This document shows positions 1 through 12,659 of a DNA stretch of 64,000 nt, one piece after another. A model generated the notes under the pieces. It did no database searches, was not told where the DNA came from, and saw only the letters and a list, made by a program, of their open reading frames with translations. The DNA is from Ochotona curzoniae (taxonomy: Eukaryota > Chordata > Mammalia > Lagomorpha > Ochotonidae): positions 48,955-112,954 of the forward strand of contig NW_024466603.1 in the NCBI RefSeq assembly GCF_017591425.1, written 5' to 3'. The first letter of the stretch is position 1. The number at the start of each line of letters is the position of its first letter. The translations under genes and the position numbers were made by a program.

Positions 1-2437
1 TCTTGTGAATTGGGTAAGTGTGTGACTGACTGACAGAGGAGATGGGACGGACCATGACTAACCCCCTTTTCTCTCTCCTGGTAAATAATTTGAAAAAAAA
101 AAAAAAAAAGGGTCTAACTTATCTAACAGGACTTGACCAGACCAGACTCCCCACCTCCGCTGAGAAAAGGTTCTTATAACATTTTCTTGTTGCTTAGTCT
201 TCAGCTTGCAGTGTTGTCCTGGCACTTATCAGGTCTAAAATACAGTATTCATTAACATGTTCAGTTAAATGTTAAATGTTAAATGTACTTTTTGTTTAAC
301 TAATTTACACCTCTAAATTCTTCAGTTTGAAACCAAGTCTCATGACTTTGAGGGTTCTAGTAGGATCCCTGGAACTCTCAAAGATTGAGACAAAAATTTG
401 GATAATATAATTGTCATTTAAAATAATTTGGATTATAATCTCACAATATTATAAAATTATGCTAAATTTATTGCATCATATATGCTATTAAATAGATGAG
501 TATTTATGCTCATTGGTTGAAATGTTTCCTACTCATAAAATTAATCCAGTTTGTAAACTATTTGTGTTCTTACTTACAAGGAAGTATGTGAGATTTTGCC
601 TTGCAGGAGAACAACGAATTCTTTAAAGATGTATAGTAAAATTGGTTATGATGTGTGTAATTTCTGAATTTTGCCTTTAAGACAATGAAGTTGGAGTCTG
701 ATCCCTTGTGAAGAACGACAGTGTTTTAACATCCTTATAATAACCTTTTAAGTTATTTTAACATTTAAGTTGTTTTAACATCTCCTTTTAAGTTATTTTC
801 ATCTTATTGATAACTAATAGATTCCTAAGTAGCCTCCCAAGACTACAGCCAAATTGAAGTTTTTTCAGCTCTCTTGACTTCAATAAAACAAACTATGGAG
901 AAGCTCCAGGCCTACCACCCATAGAAAAGGGCTTAGAAAGGCATGCTTGGAGTATGCCCTTTGTAAGGAATTTAGGACCTTGGCCTCCTTCAGGTCCTCA
1001 TTGTGATTCTTATCTGCCTTCTTTTGAGAAGGGGAAATTCCCAAATCAGCTAGAAGAAGGTTATTTGAAAAACTTCTCTTTCCAGGTTTTAAGGCAGGTT
1101 TGTGTTAAAATATGTTTCCATGAATTGGGAGAAATGGTTAAAATTGCTTAAAGCAGTTGTATTTAAAAGTTGGTATACTTTTATTTAAAAAATGTAGCAT
1201 TGCTTGTAGAATATTTTGTCCTACAGGGAAATGGCTATCATACAATGAAGAGGGCAAACTAGGACAAAATATTTTAAAGGTTTAAGCATGTTAAAACAGA
1301 GGAAGTCAGAAACGTTAAGAAATGAATCTTGTAAGCCTTATATATAATTGGCCATAATTTTAAAGATATTATTATAACATTGTTTAAGTTTTTAATGTTA
1401 ATACTTAATACATGCTGATGTTAGAATTGATATCTGTTCAAAAAGTTTTTTGAAGTGTGCATACATAGAAATGCTAGTAAATATCTAAAAATAAAAATAC
1501 CTGTATCTCTAATTTTGAAAGCTGTTAAAAAATTGAAGCATTGAATTTTAGATAATCTCTGCTTAATTGGTAACTTTGTCAATTGTCTATCCACCTTCAG
1601 TAAGCTCTATTTTTGTTCCAACCACTGAATTTGTTACAATTCTTAAAAAGTTATATGATTTTATCAAGAGCTATATTTTCAAGGGTATTTTCTGATATGT
1701 ATTTACTTTGAAATGTTTGGGTGATCATTTCTAAGTGATAAAAATTTCTTAACATGTTAGCATTCAAATCAGTCTGACTAAATGAATGGACATTATAATG
1801 ATGAATCTTCAATTAGATGCTTTAAGGCCTCTTGGCATATTAAATAGGTTTAATTCTTCTGGTTTTGGGATTTCTAGATGGGCCCCTAGCAGCCTCAAAG
1901 TCAGAAGAATGTGTTTCAAAGGTTGTATCTTTCAGTTGGTAAAGTTATTTAATTGTAGGACAGACAACTGATCTATTAAAAAAAAAAAAAAAGGGGGGGG
2001 CATTGCTAAAGTTTGATAGTAAACTATAGGTATGGTTTATTCATATTATTAAAAGCAAAATGTAATTCTAAACGATTGGTAATGTTAACACACTCAAGAG
2101 AATTGTCAAGTAGCTGTTACAAAAGTTGTTTTGTTTTATGTGTTACCTGATACACATGTACATGTTTATGTGGCAAGCTATGTAGTCTATCTTAATTGGC
2201 TTATAGATGAAAATATTCATAAATGTGAATTGCTAAGTTGAATCATTTCGAGAATAATGTATGGATATGCTATCAAGCTCTTGGAAAGGCATGTCTGTTT
2301 TAATTTCTTTAAGACCTACAAGGCCTGTTCAGCTGAATAATTCTGAATGTATTCAAATGGACTTACTATTATGAGTACAGTTTCAAAACTGGCCATAGGA
2401 CCCCAACTCCTCATGAACTAGATGGTAAAAGGAGCGA
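1..2437. other. AT-rich stretch without a recognised gene
   Basis: No open frame longer than 65 codons is present and no splice or family signal was recognised. The stretch is AT-rich and contains a 17-18-base A run near 95 and an A15-G8 run at 1978-2000. It lies directly upstream of retroviral env sequence in the same orientation. It may therefore be decayed retroviral interior or unrelated host DNA; I could not match it to either. Confidence 0.5.
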
Positions 2438-2753
2438 TGCTGTTTCTACGCCAATAAGTCCGGGATTGTTCGAGACCGAATCCAAAAACATTAAGAAGAG
2501 CTCGAAGCAGTGCAGAGAACTGTTTCAGAACCCTGTATGGACAGCCTGGGGTGGGATATTGCCATATTTACTTCCCTTGTTGGGACCCCTGATCAGCATT
2601 TTGTGGATTGTTTCCTGTGGTGCTTGTATTGTAAATCGTATCACTCAGTTTGTTCGGCAGCAGGTCCACTCCCTGTTGGCTAAACCCATCCAAATTCATT
2701 ATCATCAGCTCGATTTGGCAGATCAGGGCTACGATGAGCCCATAGCTGATTAA
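2438..2753 (+). pseudogene. Endogenous retrovirus env transmembrane-subunit remnant, frameshifted
   Basis: This is the tail end of a retroviral envelope gene, the part encoding the membrane-anchored fusion subunit. The cysteine-pair region and following helix are read in one frame from about 2438, which ends at a TAA at 2492-2494. The membrane-spanning segment and the cytoplasmic tail continue in a different frame and end at TAA 2751-2753. So at least one frameshift separates the two parts, and no surface subunit is recognisable upstream. The membrane segment is a long Leu/Ile/Pro-rich stretch followed by a basic tail with a tyrosine motif. This layout is typical of gamma-type envelopes, which are also carried by type D betaretroviruses. 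The copy is non-functional. Its class is inferred from this layout together with the adjacent LTR and the lysine-type primer site. Confidence 0.8.
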
Positions 2754-3113
2754 GCTCCAGCATGGAACTCAGACCCATGCATGCTTGCACAATGCAGTGT
2801 TGGGCACCGTAGCAGAGGTGCAGGCAGAGCACTGCAAGGGGAAGGCCGCAAGTCCTGCTTCTGAGTCCCCTGAGAGGTAAACCTGATTGCATAGGGGTTG
2901 GTGTCAGTGGTCCCAGGACCTTGCAACAAGACGGCTCTGCCCCTCCTCTCCAAAAGACACCAAGAGCCATTAGGTGGCGGGGTTGCTGACTCTTTATCCC
3001 CGCGAGAGGAATCAGGTCACTACCTCCCCTCTCCGGTCAAGGCCCACTGTCTCCTTTCTAGGAGCAGACCTGATACAATTTTGCCTGTTCAAAAAATATA
3101 GAAAGGGAGGAGA
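2754..3113 (+). other. Retroviral env-to-LTR spacer with polypurine tract
   Basis: About 360 bases of untranslated sequence separate the env stop from the LTR. It ends in a purine run (GAAAGGGAGGAGA, about 3101-3113) immediately before the TG of the LTR. This is where a plus-strand-priming polypurine tract is expected. No gene is present. Confidence 0.6.
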
Positions 3114-3490
3114 TGCCGGGGACCAGAGAACTGCCGAACAGCAGGAGTGACTCCATTTTGTTATTTCCTCATTTTGTAATGGTCTTGGAATGCTAGATCC
3201 AGTTATCTTTCACCCAGATTCCTCATAATCTTTCACCTGTAATTGTTCACCCAAGATAACGGTTGTCCTGGTGACCTCTGCCCTATCTGACCCACATCCT
3301 GCTGTAAAACTCCCCCCACCCAGCCTTTACCTGCGGCTTAAATACTGCCTGAGAAAATAAAGTTTTCGGAGCTTGATCAGACCTCCTGTCTTGCTCCCAT
3401 TCTTCGTGTCTCCTGTTCCCCCCCAATCGTCGGTTCTCTCCCCAGGTCTCCGTTGAAGACCCCGCGGGCCGGGGCAAGCTCCCACCTACA
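3114..3490 (+). mobile_element. Endogenous retrovirus long terminal repeat
   Basis: The element starts TGCCGG directly after a polypurine tract. It contains an AATAAA polyadenylation signal at 3356-3361 followed by a T-rich/TC-rich stretch, and it ends in CCTACA at 3490, giving about 377 bp. An alternative end is the CA at 3476, where GCCGGGGCA mirrors the 5' TGCCGGGG. I prefer 3490 because a tRNA-Lys-like primer site then begins four bases later. The short length and primer type suggest a beta/type D-like provirus; this is inferred. Confidence 0.75.
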
Positions 3491-3494
3491 GCTG

Positions 3495-3517
3495 TGGCCC
3501 TTGAACGGGACCTGAAG
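3495..3517 (+). other. Lysine-type retroviral primer-binding-site-like sequence
   Basis: The sequence TGGCCCTTGAACGGGACCTG (3495 onward, continuing AAG) resembles the tRNA-Lys primer-binding site used by type D retroviruses and lentiviruses, with a few mismatches and one deleted base. A primer site belongs downstream of a 5' LTR, yet the LTR here follows env. See the findings for what this implies. Confidence 0.5.
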
Positions 3518-6500
3518 CCAAGAATGCCATAAGGAGCACAGACAGTAACTCCACCATCACTGCCTCTCCTGCATTGCTCATTCTCCTGCTAAATGATGCA
3601 GTGGGACCCCCTCAGGGGTTCTGAGTCTGATCATGTTTTTCTTGCTATTTTTTCACTTCCATCTTCTCTTCACCAAAGCTTCTCAAACTGCTGAATTTTT
3701 CATGAAACAGGTAATATCACTGTACACAAGATAATGGCATTCAAATATATCCATCCATCTGCTTGTTAGCTATGACTACATTGATTATAATACCACTGAC
3801 AGAGTATTATAAAAATTATTTTTTCTGCTTTTACAGTATTAAAAATGCACATGTTCATAAGGTTACTACTCTATCCCTCTATAGAGGAACTTGTATGTAT
3901 ACATTAGCCAAGAGTGAAAAATGTACTGAAAAATTGAGCAGTTGTCTCCAGGGTTCATCCAAGAACAGCAGTTCACTTTTTTGCAAAGATGGATTTGAAA
4001 TCCAGGTGAGTTTTATTACTCAATAATCTTGCCCTTCCATCAACTGAAGAATGGGTGGTAGAAAACGGAGTTTCATTTTGATATGCTAGCAGGACCCAGA
4101 CTATTCCCCAAAGGATGGAAAATACAGAGTCGTGTCAGTCACCAAATGAGTATCTGAAGTAAAAGTGACTGAATGGAATGAATGGGAAAACAAGTTTTCT
4201 TCCCTGGGCTTCCCGTGGTCCTGGTGGATGTCAGAATGATACAAGAAGCAAGTGGAAGATCAGAATAGACACGAAAGGGAAAATCCTCCTGCTCTGAATT
4301 TTCATGCCTTTGCATTTGGTCTCTGACTCTGGGAGAGATAACTATTAATCTGATACAAACAAGTGGAGTTCACTGATGGCTTTCACATCTCATCTGGAAA
4401 GCAAAATTTGTCTCTACCATGAAAGATTACTCAACAACATCTCAACGCTACTGACCTCTATCTTCTTATTCATGAGAGATGTACTTATTCATTTATATGC
4501 TTTGCTATTCTAATTGCCATTCTTAAATTAAAAAGTCAAAAGAAAAATTAACTCAGGATGTTAGTATATGTGTAACCACTATGTCATAAGATGTTGTTTC
4601 ACCATACTTTTTATTTTGTAGTATTCAACCACAGTCATGTCACATTAACTGATTTGGATTCTTATTTGAATAATTGCTAAGACATTTTCTAACTGCCATG
4701 AGAGTTTTAATTGAATGTTCAATTAATTCAATTACCGCTAGCTTCCTTAAATTCTAGAAAATTACCCCTAGCATCCTTAGATTCCAGAGTTGTTTTATCT
4801 AGCATGTAATTGAGAGTTTATTATACTCCATAATATCTTCAACTTGCCAAATAAGCAAAAAGAAGATACACTGCTCTTAACCTAAACATTTTCCAACTGC
4901 AACTCAGAGAAATTAAGTTACTTCTCCAAAAACATTGAATATACAGTAGTATAGCTATGCTGAAAATTGTGGCAGAAAAATCAAATAGAATGCTAACTAA
5001 ACTATAAACATACACACGCACGATGATATGATAAAGAACCATGTCAACAAAGCTCACTTATTCCACAAATACTTACTTTGTTGACTAGGTGGGCCACATG
5101 GAATATGTGACCCTTTATCTGAACCTTTATGATTGAGCAAACATTTAAATAAATATAGTACATAAAAATGGGCAACATAAAAAATGGGAACATATGGAAG
5201 CAAAGCACAGTTACAGACTGTAACCCAAGACAAGATGTAATGCCATGAACGTATCTGGTACATTTGGGGAATTAAGACTGCTAAGGGTTACAAAAGTGTG
5301 GGGTCAATGAAGAGGATGTGTTCAATGACTGGAGGGTATGTTAGAGGATCTGTGGGTACCACGCAACAAATATGTGCTTAATGTCATGGCCTTCATCACA
5401 TCATTAAAGAACTTAGTTAGCAGATATGAATCTTGTATCATGTGACTGATAGTATTAGGATTTAACATTGTCAGAAAAAGGGTTTGAAAGCCGAAAGCTA
5501 GGCTGGTTGAGTTCTCAAAGCCACATGGAGCACATGTGAGGACCAGAGAGTGAGATTAAATGGCTGAAAACATAAAAACACATAGGAAGTAGAGATTGGA
5601 AAGGTAGACTGGATCAGCATGATGTAGAACTTTAATTGCTAATAACTGCATTTCCAATTATAGACAGTAACACTTAGGATCAAAATTTAGTTGCTCATTT
5701 TTATTACCATGAGCATCCCTAGTTTTGGATCATTTGGTGGCATACATGGTAGAAAAAAGTACACTAAAAAATCAATTCATAATACAGAACTAAATCTAAT
5801 CAAAATCAACAAAGACAAACATTACTATGGAAACATGATATATGTATTTCTGAACAAAAATAACTTATGTTCTATTTAGTTGTGAATCAGCAGATGGAAA
5901 ATCAATTGTTTTTCTCTGTTTGTCATGTAGATGAAAAAGTAACATAAACATTAAAAAATTAAAAATTAAAATTGACTTAATAGAGGATTTTAATGGAAAA
6001 TGTGTTATAGCACTAAAATTATAACCAATTAGAGTCCACAATAACAACAAAATAATTTTAATCTTAAGAAGACTTTCCTAGTTTAAACAGCATGGTAAAT
6101 GATAAAAAAAATTACTCTAGTAAATGTGGACCTTCCCCTTTAAAAAATAAGAATTTGTGTAGTTTGATGGAAGCAGATATTTGGCTGAAGGTTGAGGTTG
6201 CTGATTAAAAAAAAAAAAACGAAAAATACACACAGATAAAAGCTCAACTGACTCCTCCAATAGCGTACATCGTTTGACTCTATTGTCATGTCAACCAGAC
6301 ATGAACCTGAAACCAATAACTATTCCTTTTTCCCTTGTATGCTGGCCTATGTTGGATTTTTCTTGAGCCTCTATATTATTTATTATGCAAAAATATTAAT
6401 TACATAAGAATCATGTACGTCCATTCTAAATGGATATAATTCCCTTATTTTAAAACTATGCAAAAATTCGTGTTTCAGAAGTAGGTTTACAGCAAGATGG

Positions 6501-6689
6501 ATTGTAACTGAGTTATTCAAAGAAACTTGTAGTAGCAACTGTTTCTCCTTTTTAAAAATAAGCATACACTGAATAATACTTAATAATATGTGAATAACAG
6601 GTAAATGAAAAGTAACAATGAACAAACAATTCTATAGTCACCAACCAGCTTAAAAGTAGCATTGTCATTCTGCACGCCACATCCAGGGT
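3518..6689. other. AT-rich intergenic stretch
   Basis: I recognised no gene. Open frames are short and scattered on both strands. A MIR-like fragment may lie near 4880-4980 (a weak match to the MIR core, plus orientation). An A-run of 12 occurs near 6208. Confidence 0.5.
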
Positions 6690-7385
6690 CTACATCAGTA
6701 CACCACACACAGAGGTAAACACCATTCTGAACTTAGTCTATAGCATTTGCTGTTTATTATAAAAACTATATTGCTTGATTTTGCATACTATGCTTTGTTT
6801 TATGCATGAAAATATATTGAACAAAGTCTATGGCTTGTTTTTAGATTTGCTTTTTAGATTTCATTGTAATCAGGTATGTGGGTATAATATCCCCATTTGC
6901 ATTGCTGTATAATACTGCATTTCATGAATACATAAAAATTCACTTATCCATTCTACTGACAATGGACATCTGGGATATTTTACACTTTCTTGCCATTGTA
7001 AACAAGGTATTTATGCATGTTATTTTGCTTGTCTCCAAGTATAGTTGTACGGCATAGCTCTTGATACATGCTGCTGAATTACAGGGAATCTGTAACATAA
7101 TACTGATTAATTTCTAAAGTGGTCCCAATTAATTTCATTTCTAAATAAATTTTATGAAAGTTCCCATTCCTTCACCTTCCTAACAAATATAAACTTGTAA
7201 ATTCTACCAATTTGGTAACTATAAAGAGTAGCTCAGTAATTTGAATTCATGGTTTCATGAATCCTAATGAAATCAAACACCATTTTTCTAGTTTGCTAGC
7301 TGATCATACCTCCTTCCTTTAATGTGAACTTCAAGTCCATCTTTTCTCTGGAGGAAGTCTTTGCCCTTTACACATACGTTTATAT
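6690..7385 (-). mobile_element. Old L1 ORF2/3'UTR fragment, antisense
   Basis: The plus strand reads as the reverse complement of the end of an old mammalian L1. The order of motifs near 6890-7130 (an AATACTGCATTTCATGAAT-like block, a TTATCCATT block, then a CCATTGTAAACA block) matches the known antisense order. Weaker matches continue to about 7385. It is heavily diverged and has no intact frame. Confidence 0.6.
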
Positions 7386-7463
7386 ATTATCTTTGTATAT
7401 GATAGATTCTAATTATTCATCAATGTAAATATATGTTAACACATTCTTCCCCTTTATAGCCTA

Positions 7464-7750
7464 TTTTTTTTTTCCTTTCGAAAGACACAATGACAGCGAA
7501 TGAGTGAGATAAGATATAGAGGGGGAGAGAAAGAGAGACCTCCCATCCACCAGTTGACTCCCCAAATGCTCCCACCAGCCATGCCCACTTCAGGAGTTCA
7601 GGATCCCATCTGAGTCTTTCATATGCAAACAACAGAAACCCAAGCACCTGAGCCTTGATTCATGGCTGCCAGGCTTGCACCAGGAAGAAGCCAGAGCAAA
7701 CAGGAACAACTAGGACCTTCACCAGCACTCTGATGCAGGATGTGGGTCTA
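7464..7750 (-). mobile_element. CSINE, antisense, old
   Basis: A T-run leads into GAAAGACA, a purine-rich GAGAGAAAGAGAGA tract and a TCCCCAAATG block, the reverse complement of a CSINE tail. The head end (about 7660-7750) is strongly diverged. Confidence 0.5.
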
Positions 7751-8965
7751 GCCAACAGTGGTCTGATCTGATGTAGCACAATGTCTGAGCTTATGGTCTA
7801 CTTTAAGAAGACTAAGCAGGGCTACAACACCTGTGTACCTCATGTGGACGAGGTCAGGCAAAAGCCAGGCTGGGCTGATTATTCCTACTGCTGCAAACAA
7901 AATTAGAGTGGGTGAGGGTTGTTCAGGCTTAGCCACAGCATCAGCTGGCAGAAGCTGGCACTGGGGTCTAATTCTGTCAAGTCAAACCACAGAACTACCT
8001 GGAGAGTGCACAATCTGGGAGTGGGAGAGGCCTGGGAGGGAAATAGTGGGCTCATCCCTCTTGGGTTACCACTCCCACGGGAGGGCATGAAAACTAGGAC
8101 AGGGGCTGGGGTGGCTACACAGACACCCAACAGCATCTGTGTGGGTTGCATAGTGGTGCTGGTTAGAGGGAACAAAGCTTTAATACCCATAGACATGTAC
8201 GAGAGCCGAATGAGATGTGGGTAGACCAACTAGTCTGCTACACATACTGGCAAACCAGGGTAGGGGGCAGGCCTGGTGGGGTTATTGTGGGTCGTTCCAA
8301 CTAGGCTGCAGCTCCTACCGGTTTATGCAAGGGCCAAGTATGTGCTGGCAGAACCAGGCTGGACTGCAACACCCATTGTTTCCAGTGGAAGTCGGGGCTA
8401 AAAACATTACCAACCCAGCAATTGCAACCACCAGCTGATTGGGGTGATGGACTGTGCTGGGTCATGTGCTTGTTAGTACATACAAGAATCTGGTCTGAGA
8501 ACACCTCAGACAAAGTTTCTTTGGAGATCTCCCCAATCAAAATGCTGGACTCAGAACCTTAACCAAGAAAAGAGAGAAGACAGAACAGGTCAACCAACCA
8601 TCTCAGCTATATCTTGGCAGCAAAATACGGGGCAAACAGAGACTCTATGATGGACTATGTCAACCAGTGGTTCTTCAAAGACCTCGTAGTGCTTGGAGGG
8701 TCAAGATTGGCAGCGATTCATAACTGTTGAAATATCAAAACCACCTGAGCAAGAACCTCAGAGCATACCCTACATCCGGGACCTGGGGAGGGTGGGAAAT
8801 TGGGTGGGCCTTATTCCTTAAAACCCCCTTTACACATGAAGGAAAGTATATGGAAAAAATCATAGTCTTACCCATTTTCCTGTAGCCCTTGAACCTTTTT
8901 ACCCTAGTTAACTATGTAGAGATTGCCAATTTTAAAAAAATTTAAGAAAAACAAAGGAAAACTAC
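7751..8965 (+). mobile_element. GC-rich interspersed repeat, possibly lagomorph L1 3'UTR-like
   Basis: This 1.2-kb block is GC-richer than its flanks and contains degenerate internal units built around GGCAAA(A)CCAGGCTGG-like and GCTGCAAC-like motifs (near 7856, 8250 and 8345). It ends in an AT-rich, A-tailed segment near 8930-8965. It looks like repeat DNA. The assignment to an L1 3'UTR is a guess from the internal units and A-rich end. No coding frame is supported. Confidence 0.3.
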
Positions 8966-10984
8966 CCTAGCCCCACTCTACAAAACCTGCCTTCCAAATA
9001 AAAATAAATACACCTTTTTTTAAAAAAACAGGAGCCCCACATTTTGGGCTCCCTCCAAAGCTTCACATAGTTGGCTCTGTGTACAGCGTAAGTATTTGGC
9101 TCTGAGTAGAGGACTCAGTGTGTGTTCTAAGAGGAGCCCCTGGCTGTGGTACTGAGAGAGGGCACAGCACAGAGACAGGCAGGGCAGCTAGGAAGCCACT
9201 GCTCACTGAGATGGGGAGCAGGGCTGCAGGAAGACGCCAACACAAACTGCTCAGGGACTGAACTGTAGGAAGAGTGTAAACACAGAGCCAGGAGTGCCCA
9301 GACAGAGACCTCAGAGAGATGCAGCAGAAAGGCATGGAATGGCTGTGGGAAGAGCAGGTCTGCGGGAGCCGGCAGGCTTCCCACTTGGACAGGTGACATT
9401 TGAGATGTCTGTTACATACCCCATGGTGACTGGGCAGTGGTGGCACGCACACAGATAAGAGCTGTCAGATGGACTTACCTTGGATCACTGAGGAAAGAAT
9501 GAGGCCAGATAGACTGCGAGGCTACACTCAGAGTCCTTCAATAACTGGACACTGTGGAGAGGAGACAACCAACAAGGAGGACCAGAGCAGCAACAGGCCA
9601 GGCATGAGAAGACCAGCAGGAGGGCCTGGAGCCTATATGTCATCTCTGACTGAGACATGAGTGATCCCAGTGGCTGCTTAGGAGAGCAGATCTGCATGGA
9701 GAGAAGAGGAGCAGTAGAGGGGAATGGCAGAGTTGGGCAAGCTTGAGGACTCAGGGCCTGGAATGACCAGCAGGGTCATACAGACACAGCCTCCCTTCTC
9801 TGGACTCCAGAGTGCCCGGTGACCAGGTCCAGCCAGGAGACCAGTCTCTGCTGTGTAATGTCATCCACTAGCAGGTCCGGCCCTTAAAGGCCTCCTGGGC
9901 AGCTCCCTTGAACTCTCCCCACCTCTGTGGCTGCAGGAAGCTGCAGACAAATCTGATGGAATAAAAGAACCTTTCGTGACAGGAGGCTGGCTGCCAGAGT
10001 GACCACACACAGCAACATCCTCCCAGGACAGTTTTGGTGTTGTGTGACTGCTATTGTAATCATTGCAAAGGTTGGGAGGCTCTGAGAAGACGGCCAAGCC
10101 TTCCTCAAAGAGAAACCGGAAATGCACAGAGAAGCAGTAGTTACTGTGTGGGTGTCTGGCTGGCTGATCCTCCGGTTCCTGGCCCTGACAAGAGGTGGGC
10201 CCATGGGTGAATGTACCTGGTCCCAGGGGCTGGCTTTGTGCATGAATCTCAGATATTCCAGATGGCTCACAGGACATTCTGCATTCCCTGAGTGGAGGAC
10301 ATTACTGCAAGGAAAGACAGGAGAAAAGGGAAGTAAGAGGAAGGCATCGGGAGAAGCTGGACAAAGGGGAGAAGGGAGGAAAGCTGGCTGGAGGCCCAGG
10401 GATGAAACTCTGTCCTTGGGTTCCTTCCCCAAGACACCCCACTAGTGACAGCACATTTAAAATCATTTTCCACTGAAGCCATGTCCAATTTTTTTGTCTA
10501 TTATTTGGAACAAATGGGAACCTGATCAAAATATACTCTTAATTTCACTTCTGTGGTTTCTGTTCTAAGCAAAGCATGTGCAGCAGTGTTGGGTACTGTG
10601 CAGAGTGCTAGGGAGACATGGGCAGAGCCTCCCGCAACTCACTCTGAGACGGGTGGCACTCGTGCCAGGGCACTGATACCTCCCTCCTGATCAGGACCGC
10701 CAAAACGGGAGTGGAGGCTCCAAGAGCGATGGGACTTGGCCCGTGTTCAGTGTCAGAAAAACACGAGATGAATGATGAGATGAGGCGGGAGAGGCAGCAC
10801 TGGGCTCTGGCAGGCAAAGTGAGTGGGAACAGGTGTTCAACAGACCGAAGGCATGAGGCGGTTGAGATCAACATGGACACACGTGAGAACTGTGCACCTC
10901 ATCAGAGTAAGGGCAGCTACAGGAGAGGATTCCGTCCATCCTCCCCACCCTGCTGGCTCTAACTGTCTGCTGTGTTCCTGCAGT
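8966..10984. other. Moderately GC-rich stretch, no gene recognised
   Basis: Overlapping frames of up to 182 codons occur on the minus strand near 9884-10432. They lack a family signature and overlap each other in several frames, as expected for GC-rich non-coding DNA. If the minus-strand MRNIP exon is real, this is probably intron 1 of that gene. Confidence 0.4.
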
Positions 10985-11145
10985 CCCCCGTGCTTGGTCC
11001 AGCTTTTGGTTACACCTGTGCGTGTGCCTGTGTGCCCGTGAATTACTTTCTCTTCCCCTTCCCTATGAATCATGAAGGTCTCACTGCCCACTGTTTCTAG
11101 GCGTCTGGCACACAGAAGGCACACAAGATACTTGTACTGAATGAA
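10985..11145 (+). mobile_element. L2/MIR 3'-end fragment, sense
   Basis: The end of the block (GTCTGGCACACAGAAGGC followed by ACTGAATGAA) matches the shared L2/MIR 3' end in sense orientation, with a diverged upstream portion. Confidence 0.5.
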
Positions 11146-11404
11146 GAAAACCAAGGACGGCACCTCCCAGGCACTGCTCTGTCCCCCCATGGCCGGAGGG
11201 GACAGGAGCCCAGGGGCAGCAGCACGCCGCCTGGCCAACCATGAGAGAGAGATCCAGGCCGTGGAACACTGGGACTCCACCTTGTCTCTGCTCCTAAGGA
11301 CTTACCCGCAAAATGACTGTTTCTTGCCGCAGGCTTTGCACGTCCATTTGGGACTCTTTTTCAGCTGGAAGGAAATTGCAGAGATATAGCTAAATATTTA
11401 GTTA

Positions 11405-11540
11405 TTTTTTAAAAAGAACTTTTTATTTATTTGAAAGGTAGACTCAGAGGAAATCTTCCACCTGCCGGTTCACTCTCTATATGGCCACACCAACTGTGTT
11501 GGGCCAGGCCAGAGCCAGGAGGCCAGACTCCACCTGGTAC
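11405..11540 (-). mobile_element. CSINE fragment, antisense
   Basis: TTTTTATTTATTTGAAAGGTAG, then a TTCCACCTGCCGGTTCACTC block, is the reverse complement of a CSINE tail. The copy stops after about 135 bp, so the head is missing. Confidence 0.6.
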
Positions 11541-11873
11541 TCGGCCATTACCTACTGCCTTCCCAGAGGTATTCATAAATATTTTTTAAACTAAAAATAG
11601 GAAAGCAAATGAGAAATAACTAAAAACAGTAAGGAAATCTGGTATAGTGTGTGCAAACAAAACGAATACAAGCTCCAAAATTTAACATAGCTTTTATATA
11701 ACAAATAATTAGTTACACGGAAGACCCTGAAGAAGCTCATGGCTTCAGCCAGCCTGCCCGGCCCAGCCACTGCAGCCCCTGTCACTCTGCCTGGCCAAAG
11801 CCAGAGGCCAGGAGCTTTGAGCTCTGTCTCACTCAGCCTTTCCAAGAAATTATCTTTTCTGAAAATCTGCAGA

Positions 11874-12178
11874 TGCAGCTCTGGCCTAATGGCTCAACTG
11901 GCTAATCCTTCATGTCTAAGTGTAGCATCCCATATGGGTGCTTGTTCATGTCCCAGATGCTCCACTTGCTACTCAGCTTCCTGCTTATGGCCTGGGAACA
12001 CAATAGAGGATGGCTCAAAGCCTGGGGACCTGTACCCACGTGGGAGACCTGCAGGAGGCTCCTGGCTCTAGACTGGCTCAGTTCTAGCCATCGCAGCCAT
12101 TTGGGGAGTAAGCAATGGATGGAAGAGCTTTGTCTCTTCTCTCTGGAAATCTGATTTTCCAATTAAAAAAAAAAAAAA
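11874..12178 (+). mobile_element. CSINE, sense, near full length
   Basis: The copy runs from a tRNA-like head through CATCCCATATGGG, GGCCTGGGAACAC and CACGTGGGAGACC to a TTTGGGGAGTAAGC block, and ends in a 14-base A tail at 12165-12178. Confidence 0.85.
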
Positions 12179-12565
12179 CCCTGCAGACATACAACTACTG
12201 GAAACGAACTCACTGGGGAGCAAGTGAGAGATGGTATGGCGTGTAAGATCTCTACAACTGTATGCTTCTGTCTGCCGTCTATTAAATGATGAAACAGTTT
12301 GATCCTTCCAGAGCTCAGCATTCTAGGCTCTGTAAGAGGGAAATGCTCCTTAAATCAGGGGCTCTTGCAAAGAAAAGAGATGTGGGAGAATGCCCATGAT
12401 GCAGATCTACGGCTGGGGTAGCGTTCTCTGGGTTCGAATCCTTTTTCAGAGTTGAAAATGACCATGAGAACCGCACTACATTATCCACGTGCAACAACTT
12501 AAAGATGCAAATAATTTCCATTCCATCAACTCTCAGAATACACTGAAATAGGGAAGTAATAATAC

Positions 12566-12657
12566 ATGGGCTCAGCTCAGGCCGTTGCTATTTGGGGATT
12601 GCACCAGTGGACTTTTCTGTCCTCTAGGAAACTCTGCCTTTCAAATAAAAATAAAAC
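12566..12657 (+). mobile_element. CSINE 3' fragment, sense
   Basis: Only the last 90 bases of a CSINE remain: a TTTGGGGATT block, then CTGCCTTTCAAATAAAAATAAA. It abuts an oppositely oriented CSINE. Confidence 0.6.
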
Positions 12658-12659
12658 GG

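Noticed and set aside
9884..10432. Minus-strand frame of 182 codons as a possible MRNIP exon
   Set aside because: It contains neither the second zinc-ribbon cysteine pair nor any other MRNIP segment I know, and neighbouring frames overlap it in all phases.
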